Origin: an uncultured Oscillospiraceae bacterium | GTDB lineage: Bacteria; Bacillota; Clostridia; Oscillospirales; Ruminococcaceae | Assembly: GCA_910578755.1 (NCBI GenBank) | Contig: CAJTSZ010000066.1 | Coordinates: forward strand, 6,687 to 12,800 | Direction: 5' to 3' | DNA length: 6,114 nt | Shown here: in pieces, positions 1 to 3,497 of the stretch | Position numbering within the stretch: the stretch's first letter is position 1 | Layout of the letters: every line of letters starts with the position of its first letter | The notes under the pieces: generated by a model | Databases searched by the model: none | Told to the model about the DNA's origin: nothing | The model's input: the letters and a program-made list of their open reading frames with translations, nothing else | Translations under genes and position numbers: made by a program

Positions 1-162
1 GCCCTTCAGTGAAGGGCTTTCAAGTTTGGCAAGGCCAAACTTGAAAAACTTGTTCATAGGCAGAAGTTATCGCAAGTTCGCTTTGCGAACTTGTGGCCCC
101 ACGCTGTGGGGCAGGCCCCCAAGCCCCTGCTTATTTGGCAGTGCCACTCAAAAAGCAGCGGC

Positions 163-252
163 AACCGGTGTTTGGGAAGTGTTTTATTATAACATAGCCA
201 CAGGCAAGCTGTATGGCTATGTTACAAGGAACACTTCCCTGCACAAACGGTT
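163..252. repeat. 90-bp nested palindrome
   Basis: Four nested pairings lie in register: AACCG (163-167) with CGGTT (248-252); GGGAAGTGTT (174-183) with AACACTTCCC (230-239); TAACATAGCCA (190-200) with TGGCTATGTTA (214-224); and CAG (201-203) with CTG (209-211). Together they make one long, slightly interrupted hairpin. The size and layout resemble a MITE-like palindrome or a folded RNA. No flanking target-site duplication was identified. Confidence 0.8.
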
Positions 253-367
253 GGCCCCCCAAAAGGAAAGGGGGGCTACCCGCTTAGTAGCCCTGCCTAC
301 GCAGGGCATTACCGAATTTTGGGGCCCTAACGGTTAGAGGCTACTACCTCCGATTTAGCACAGCGGA

Positions 368-395
368 AATGCCGCCCCCTCCTTTGGGCGGCATT
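368..395. repeat. 10-bp perfect hairpin
   Basis: AATGCCGCCC (368-377) pairs perfectly with GGGCGGCATT (386-395) across an 8-nt loop. No run of T follows on either strand, so it does not look like an intrinsic terminator. It is one member of the left-end array. Confidence 0.75.
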
Positions 396-406
396 GGCCT
401 CACGCA

Positions 407-472
407 GAGGAGTGTTCCTTGTGTACTGTCCATGTAGCTTGACTACGGACTATTAAAACAAAAACACTCCTC
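407..472. repeat. 66-bp nested palindrome related to the 163-252 element
   Basis: Outer arms GAGGAGTGTT (407-416) and AACACTCCTC (463-472) are perfect. Inside, GTCC (428-431) pairs with GGAC (447-450), and GTAG (434-437) pairs with CTAC (443-446) around a 5-nt loop. The segment AGTGTTCCTTGT (411-422) is the exact reverse complement of 224-235 in the first nested palindrome, so the two appear to be diverged relatives in opposite orientation. Confidence 0.75.
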
Positions 473-544
473 AAGTGCGGCCAACCGTACTTGGTTAGTG
501 GCACTGTTTAAAGCCGGGCGGCCTTTTGCGCCAGCAGGCCGACC

Positions 545-618
545 GGAGGGTTCAAAGGGGCGAAGTCCCTTGCGGCGTTTCTTTTTCCCCTTTTCTTTCG
601 CTGTAGAAAGAAAAGGGG
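545..618 (-). repeat. Outward-facing hairpin module, left copy
   Basis: Read on the minus strand this is a 13-bp perfect hairpin (arms 587-599 and 606-618, C4-T4-C-T3-C type, 6-nt loop), then an A-rich link containing AAGAAAC, then GCCG, then an AAGGG...CCCTT hairpin (555-559 with 567-571), ending at GAACCCTCC. The order hairpin, AAGAAAC, GCCG, AGG-rich tail matches 6060-6114 on the plus strand. I infer that both belong to one repeat family. The arm bases differ but pairing is kept, which suggests selection on structure. Confidence 0.55.
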
Positions 619-682
619 CCGGGTGTGGGCCGGGGAGGCCCAGTAGTAGGGGCTTGGAGGCAGCCAATACTTCCAAAAAGAA

Positions 683-714
683 AAAACTTACAGCGGTATA
701 CCGCTGCAAGTTTT
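683..714. repeat. 32-bp palindrome with a perfect 16-bp core
   Basis: CAGCGGTATACCGCTG (691-706) is a perfect palindrome with no spacer. It is extended by AAAACTT (683-689) and AAGTTTT (708-714) after one mismatched pair (690/707). The AT-rich outer and GC-rich inner arms resemble a symmetric protein-binding site as much as a hairpin. It sits downstream of the proS terminator, so a role in proS expression is not obvious. Confidence 0.75.
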
Positions 715-740
715 GGGCGGGGTACAGGCGCGCCCCGCCC
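715..740. repeat. 8-bp GC-only hairpin
   Basis: GGGCGGGG (715-722) pairs perfectly with CCCCGCCC (733-740) across a 10-nt loop. It directly abuts the palindrome at 683-714 and lies just beyond the proS terminator. Confidence 0.7.
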
Positions 741-743
741 TAC

Positions 744-778
744 AAAAAAGGTTTGCAGGGTATTCCCTGCAAACCTTT
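744..778 (-). terminator. Intrinsic terminator of proS
   Basis: In the proS direction a 14-bp perfect stem (778-765 with 760-747) closes a 4-nt loop (764-761) and runs into six T residues (749-744). It begins only three bases beyond the proS stop codon. The stem also has T-rich sequence on its other side, so it might work in both directions. It supports proS as the last gene of its transcript. Confidence 0.9.
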
Positions 779-781
779 CTT

Positions 782-2218
782 TTAATAAGCTTTACCCCAA
801 TATACCATTTTTTTGGCTGGCTTGCCGCAGCAAACGCATACGTTGGAAATTTGCTCTTGCTCAAAGGGGATACAGCGGGAGCTTACGCCGGCGCTTTCCT
901 TCAGCTTTAATTCGCAGGCTTCATCACCGCACCACATAGCCTTAATAAAGCCGGATTTCTCGTTGGCAAGCTGAACCATTTCATCCATAGCCGCGGCGGT
1001 AAAGGTGCGTTTTTCCCTGTTTTCCAAGGCCTTTTGGTATAAGCCCTGGCGCACAGCCTCCAGCAGCTTCTCCACGGTTTCTTCCAGCTGGTCCAGGGGG
1101 ACAAATACTTTTTCCCGGTTGTCCCTGCGCACAATGACACACTGGTTTTTCTCCATATCCTTGGGGCCAATTTCTACCCGCAGGGGAACGCCCTTCATTT
1201 CGTATTCGGCAAATTTCCATCCGGGGGAATTGTCGGAAATATCTATTTTTGCCCGGTACTTTTGGGCCAGGCGCTGCTGCAGTTCGGTAGCTTTTTCAAT
1301 TACCCCTGGCTTATGCTGGGCAACGGGAATAACCACCACCTGAATTGGCGCAATAGCCGGGGGGAGCACCAGGCCGTTATTGTCCCCATGGGTCATAATA
1401 ATAGCCCCCACTAAGCGGGTGGAAATGCCCCAGGAGGTTTCGTGGGGGTACTGGGGTTTATTTTCCCGGTTTTGGAACACAACGTCAAAGGCTTTGGAAA
1501 AACCGTCGCCAAAATAGTGGGTTGTGCCGGACTGCAAGGCTTTGCCGTCGTGCATCATGGCTTCAATGGTGTAGGTTGCTTCTGCACCGGCAAATTTTTC
1601 TTTGTCTGTTTTTTGCCCTTTAATTACAGGGATGGCCAGTTCATTTTCACAAAAACCGGCATAAAGGTTTAAAATATCAATGGTTTCGTCCTGGGCCTCC
1701 TGGGCGGTTTCGTGCATGGTGTGGCCCTCCTGCCAAAAGAATTCCCGGGTGCGCAGGAAGGGACGGGTGGTTTTTTCCCACCGCACAACAGAGCACCACT
1801 GGTTGTACAGCTTGGGCAAATCCCGGTAGGATTTGATAATGTTGCTGTAGTGGTCGCAGAATAAGGTTTCGGAGGTAGGGCGTACACACATACGCTCGGT
1901 AAGCTCCTCGGTGCCGCCGTGGGTAATCCAGGCAACCTCCGGGGCAAAGCCTTCCACATGGTCTTTTTCCTTTTGGAGCAGGCTTTCGGGAATGAACATA
2001 GGCATTGCTACGTTTTCATGGCCGGTGGCCTTGAGCTTTTTATCCACAATGTGCTGGATATTTTCCCAAATGGCGTAGCCGTAAGGGCGCAGGATTACAA
2101 AGCCCTTTACAGAGGAGTAGTCGCATAACTCCGCCTTTTTTACAACATCGGTGTACCATTTGGCAAAATCCACGTCCATGGAGGTGATTTCTTCTACCAT
2201 TTTTTTATCGTTTGCCAT
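782..2218 (-). CDS. proS: Proline--tRNA ligase, archaeal/eukaryote-like type (ProS type 3)
   Basis: Class II aminoacyl-tRNA synthetase that charges tRNA-Pro with proline using ATP in the cytosol. The 478-aa product shows motif 1 with its proline near residues 70-76 (VAMPMFIP), the proline-binding TxE loop (RPTSE, 113-117), motif 2 (RPFLRTREFFWQEGH, 152-166) and a motif 3 region (STRLVGAIIMTHG, 266-278). Only about 90 residues separate motifs 2 and 3, so the editing insert of typical bacterial ProRS is absent. An anticodon-binding domain follows (about 290-390). The C-terminal domain carries likely zinc ligands C430, C435, C461 and C464 and ends in the Tyr usual for this class. An in-frame TTG lies directly before the chosen ATG; an AAAGGCGG ribosome site (2227-2234) fits either, and I prefer ATG. 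The gene is alone between a T-box leader and a terminator, so proline charging state should control it. Confidence 0.96.
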   Translation of the reverse strand: MANDKKMVEEITSMDVDFAKWYTDVVKKAELCDYSSVKGFVILRPYGYAIWENIQHIVDKKLKATGHENVAMPMFIPESLLQKEKDHVEGFAPEVAWITHGGTEELTERMCVRPTSETLFCDHYSNIIKSYRDLPKLYNQWCSVVRWEKTTRPFLRTREFFWQEGHTMHETAQEAQDETIDILNLYAGFCENELAIPVIKGQKTDKEKFAGAEATYTIEAMMHDGKALQSGTTHYFGDGFSKAFDVVFQNRENKPQYPHETSWGISTRLVGAIIMTHGDNNGLVLPPAIAPIQVVVIPVAQHKPGVIEKATELQQRLAQKYRAKIDISDNSPGWKFAEYEMKGVPLRVEIGPKDMEKNQCVIVRRDNREKVFVPLDQLEETVEKLLEAVRQGLYQKALENREKRTFTAAAMDEMVQLANEKSGFIKAMWCGDEACELKLKESAGVSSRCIPFEQEQISNVCVCCGKPAKKMVYWGKAY

Positions 2219-2266
2219 CAATTTTTCCGCCTTTCTTTTATTATTGGGTTTGTTAGGGAAAAACGC

Positions 2267-2303
2267 AAAAAAGCCCTAAGCCGAATTTACTTCAGCTTAG
2301 GGC
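2267..2303 (-). terminator. T-box regulated terminator upstream of proS
   Basis: GCCCTAAGC (2303-2295) pairs with GCTTAGGGC (2281-2273), and inner pairs extend the stem to 13 bp around a 5-nt GTAAA loop. Six T residues follow (2272-2267). The first arm is shared with the antiterminator, so uncharged tRNA-Pro binding would prevent this stem and allow read-through into proS. Confidence 0.93.
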
Positions 2304-2573
2304 GAACATATAAAACGTCCGTGTTACCACCTAAATTCAGAGGGAAACCTCTGCACTTTGCCGGCGCAAAGCAGCGGGGCTGCTCAATGCCGTTTTCCCT
2401 GTAACGGGGGAAACCCGTCGAAGCCTACTAATTTCTGTTCGGTTCGCAACTCCAAGACTGGTTGGGCGCACAGTTCATAAAGATTTTCACCAGCCATCTT
2501 CTCTCTGCCATGTTCCAAGCGCTTACTATCTCTCTTCATCGTCTTTTGCCTGCGCCAAAAGGCACATTTGGTT
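2267..2573 (-). promoter_or_regulatory. T-box riboswitch leader for proS (tRNA-Pro sensing)
   Basis: The leader carries the T-box AGGTGGTAACACGG (2332-2319). Its TGGT can pair with the NCCA end of uncharged tRNA whose discriminator base is A, as in bacterial tRNA-Pro. Stem I is closed by AAGAC (2545-2541) with GTCTT (2458-2454). It contains a GATGA kink-turn-like segment, the AGTA of the specifier loop (2527-2524), and a terminal AAGAT/ATCTT hairpin holding GGCTGGTGAAA. Opposite AGTA lies GCG-CCC-AAC (2469-2461), which offers CCC (2466-2464) or the overlapping CCA (2465-2463) as specifier; both are proline codons. CAGAGG/CCTCTG (2353-2338) is a likely stem III. TTAGG at the T-box can pair with CCTAA of the terminator's first arm, giving the expected exclusive antiterminator. 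The match to the downstream gene product makes this secure; the exact specifier register is inferred. Confidence 0.93.
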
Positions 2574-2579
2574 TTTACT

Positions 2580-2608
2580 AAAATAGCATACTTTTTCCTT
2601 GGTGTCAA
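2580..2608 (-). promoter_or_regulatory. Sigma-A type promoter of the proS leader
   Basis: TTGACA (2608-2603) is followed after exactly 17 bp by TATTTT (2585-2580). The predicted start near 2573 places the whole T-box leader inside the transcript. It stands about 80 bp beyond the stop codon of the sigma-like gene. Confidence 0.85.
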
Positions 2609-2619
2609 GGCTGCCTTCA

Positions 2620-2651
2620 GCAAACTTTTGGGGGTTTCTTAGGGTTCCACC
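2620..2651. repeat. Possible remnant of the right-end repeat family
   Basis: The 11 bases AGGGTTCCACC (2641-2651) recur exactly at 6104-6114. In both places a GGGGG run lies shortly upstream (2629-2633 and 6086-6090). The rest does not align well, so this may be a decayed copy or chance. Confidence 0.3.
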
Positions 2652-2681
2652 TTTGTTTGGCGTTTGATAATACTGGGTGAA

Positions 2682-2716
2682 GGCCCAGCTATTGCAGTTG
2701 GAAATACAGCTGGGCC
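2682..2716 (-). repeat. 9-bp inverted repeat across the stop codon of the sigma-like gene
   Basis: GGCCCAGCT (2682-2690) and AGCTGGGCC (2708-2716) form a perfect 9-bp stem with a 17-nt loop. It includes the last codons and the TAG stop. No T-run follows, so it is a poor intrinsic terminator; it may protect the 3' end of the message or be a side effect of codon choice. Confidence 0.5.
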
Positions 2717-2988
2717 AAATCCCGCAGGCGGGCCATGGCCCGGGCCATTGTGCGGGAAACCGTGGACTTGTTCAGGTTTAATTCCCTGCTGATTTCACAA
2801 ATATTTTTTTGCTGAAGATAATACAGCACCACTACCTGCTGCTGCCGCTTTGTAAGCTGGGTTTTAATGGCCCGGCGCAAAAACTGGCGGTACTCCTCCT
2901 GCTGGCGCTTATTTCCCCAGCCCTTTGGCACAAGGTTTTCGCAGGTAAAATTTTCAAAACTGCTAATAGAAATGCGGTTCCTTGCCAA
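2689..2988 (-). CDS. Small sigma-70 region 4-like HTH DNA-binding protein
   Basis: A likely transcription regulator of about 99 aa. The C-terminal half (about 44-92) reads as a sigma-70 region 4-type helix-turn-helix: LTKRQQQVVVLYYL, then an ISRELNLNKSTVSRTMARAMARLR recognition segment cut here as ISREL / NLNKSTVSRT / MARAMARLR. The N-terminal part has an ENFTCENLVPKGWGN stretch (12-26). There is no region 2 and so no core-binding or -10 recognition part of a normal sigma factor. I chose TTG at 2988, which sits 9 bases after AAAGGGGA. GTG 2994 and TTG 3009 are in-frame alternatives with worse spacing, and the ATG far upstream at 3129 lies inside the preceding gene. The frame starts 37 bases after that gene's stop, so the two are probably co-transcribed. 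Its target is unknown. Confidence 0.8.
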   Translation of the reverse strand: MARNRISISSFENFTCENLVPKGWGNKRQQEEYRQFLRRAIKTQLTKRQQQVVVLYYLQQKNICEISRELNLNKSTVSRTMARAMARLRDLAQLYFQLQ

Positions 2989-2997
2989 TGGCACACG

Positions 2998-3005
2998 TCC
3001 CCTTT
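2998..3005 (-). promoter_or_regulatory. Ribosome binding site that selects a TTG start
   Basis: AAAGGGGA (3005-2998) is the best Shine-Dalgarno match between the two small genes and lies 9 bases before TTG 2988. It is only 3 bases before GTG 2994, which argues against that start. Confidence 0.6.
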
Positions 3006-3025
3006 CCAAAGTATTGCGCTTTCCC

Positions 3026-3256
3026 CTACACCGCCGCTGAGGGAGCCTGCGCTGGCTTTTCCTCATAGTATTCCTCCAAATAGGAGGCGGTGGAAAGCAG
3101 GCTGCGCCTTTCTTCCACAAGGGCGTCAATGCGTTTTTCTATGGTATGCCGCTGGGCGGCGTCCTTTTCTGTAAGAAGCAGCGCCTTCAGTTCCTCCAAA
3201 CGGGCTGTCAAAACAAAAGCGGATCCGCGGTACTGGGCCGCTAAACTTTTTGTCAT
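3026..3256 (-). CDS. Small charged helical protein, unknown function
   Basis: I do not recognise a named family. The 76-aa product has no signal peptide or membrane segment. Residues about 15-67 are rich in Leu, Glu, Arg and Lys in a heptad-like pattern (ARLEELKALLLTEKD, then KRIDALVEERRSLL), which suggests a pair of helices or a short coiled coil. The tail (EEKPAQAPSAAV) is likely disordered. The ATG start is the only good one because an in-frame TGA lies four codons upstream. The nearest ribosome site, AAAGGAAG (3277-3270), is 13 bases away, which is rather long and may mean weak translation. It is the first gene after a promoter with an SOS-like palindrome and is followed closely by the sigma-like HTH gene, so a role as partner or modulator of that protein is a reasonable but unproven guess. 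Confidence 0.72.
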   Translation of the reverse strand: MTKSLAAQYRGSAFVLTARLEELKALLLTEKDAAQRHTIEKRIDALVEERRSLLSTASYLEEYYEEKPAQAPSAAV

Positions 3257-3290
3257 AATGGATGTTCAACTTCCTTTCGTCACTATAAAA

Positions 3291-3308
3291 GGCGCGGGGC
3301 AGCGCGCC
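3291..3308 (-). other. GC-only leader hairpin with T4, possible attenuator
   Basis: In the leader of the two-gene operon, GGCGCG (3308-3303) pairs with CGCGCC (3296-3291) across 6 nt and is followed by TTTT (3290-3287). The stem is strong but the T-run is short, so it could pause or partly terminate transcription before the 76-aa gene. Confidence 0.4.
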
Positions 3309-3333
3309 AGCATGGTACCTATTGGCTGCAAAA

Positions 3334-3349
3334 GCAAGGTGGGGCTTGC
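3334..3349 (-). other. Small leader hairpin with T4
   Basis: GCAAG (3349-3345) pairs with CTTGC (3338-3334) across 6 nt and is followed by TTTT (3333-3330). It is the second such hairpin in the same leader. It is weak alone. Confidence 0.3.
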
Positions 3350-3354
3350 CTTAC

Positions 3355-3376
3355 TTAAAGAACGTATGTTCTTTAA
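3355..3376. promoter_or_regulatory. SOS/LexA-like palindrome over the transcription start
   Basis: TTAAAGAAC (3355-3363) and GTTCTTTAA (3368-3376) are perfect 9-bp arms around GTAT. The core GAAC-GTAT-GTTC (3360-3371) agrees with the GAAC-N4-GTTC heart of the Gram-positive LexA (DinR) box, including its RNRY centre; the outermost C and G of the usual box are A and T here. It begins 4 bp downstream of the -10 element and covers the predicted +1, a typical repressor position. A hairpin role at the transcript's 5' end is the alternative reading. Confidence 0.6.
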
Positions 3377-3380
3377 CATA

Positions 3381-3409
3381 AATCTACCATATTTCGGGTA
3401 AATTGTCAA
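3381..3409 (-). promoter_or_regulatory. Sigma-A type promoter of the two-gene operon
   Basis: TTGACA (3409-3404) and TAGATT (3386-3381) are 17 bp apart. The predicted start is near 3374, inside the palindrome at 3355-3376, leaving a leader of about 118 nt before the ATG at 3256. The -35 box is only two bases from the hairpin terminator of the preceding gene. Confidence 0.78.
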
Positions 3410-3411
3410 AT

Positions 3412-3452
3412 AAAAAAAGGAAAACGCCCTACTGGGGGGCGTTTTCCTTTTT
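3412..3452 (-). terminator. Strong intrinsic terminator of the EF-G-like gene, symmetric
   Basis: A perfect 16-bp stem (3452-3437 with 3429-3414) closes a 7-nt loop and ends in a run of seven T residues on the minus strand (3418-3412). The other side ends in T5 as well, so it could act in both directions. It lies about 45 bp past the stop codon at 3498. Confidence 0.92.
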
Positions 3453-3497
3453 ATTATTACTCTGCAATAAAAAATAGTTTCCCTTTGTTTACTATTT

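Larger units (their letters stand above)
1..741. repeat. Dense array of perfect inverted repeats (non-coding)
   Basis: This gene-free stretch is almost wholly made of short inverted repeats set end to end. Clear examples (arms / loop) are: 1-7 with 11-17 (loop AGT); 21-30 with 34-43 (loop AAG); 73-81 with 85-93 (loop TTT); 96-102 with 106-112 (loop GCT); 136-140 with 142-146; 254-260 with 270-276; 290-296 with 301-307; 368-377 with 386-395; 472-480 with 485-493 (one G-T pair); 587-599 with 606-618; 683-714; and 715-722 with 733-740. Arm sequences differ between units. Open frames here run through the palindromes, are rich in Gly, Arg, Pro and Lys, and show no recognisable domain, so I call no gene. 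No tRNA, rRNA or CRISPR pattern is visible. It may be an accumulation of small palindromic repeats or one large structured RNA; the sequence alone cannot decide. Confidence 0.8.

Noticed and set aside
1..112. tRNA or other small RNA gene from the close-set hairpins
   Set aside because: Stem lengths and loops do not fit a cloverleaf; no T-loop GTTCRA or CCA-end pattern in the right place.
26..337. Plus-strand 103-aa open frame in the left array
   Set aside because: It runs through a chain of palindromes, has no credible ribosome site or recognisable domain, and its composition follows the hairpin arms.
1..741. CRISPR array or integron attC array
   Set aside because: There is no identical repeat with regular spacers, and the hairpins share no attC core sites or linked integrase.
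498..939. Plus-strand Arg/Pro/Gly-rich frames (498-785, 625-939, 713-910)
   Set aside because: They read through hairpins and the proS terminator and partly lie antisense to proS; low-complexity product without family features.
2384..2623. Minus-strand 79-aa frame in the proS leader
   Set aside because: It overlaps the T-box structure and even the promoter -35 region, so it cannot be a normal translated gene of that transcript.
2689..3129. Full-length 146-aa version of the HTH protein starting at ATG 3129
   Set aside because: The first part is the 76-aa gene read in another frame; the HTH domain and a good ribosome site support a start near 2988.
3355..3376. Intrinsic terminator
   Set aside because: The 9-bp stem is AT-rich, lacks a following T-run, and coincides with the predicted start site, so an operator is more likely.
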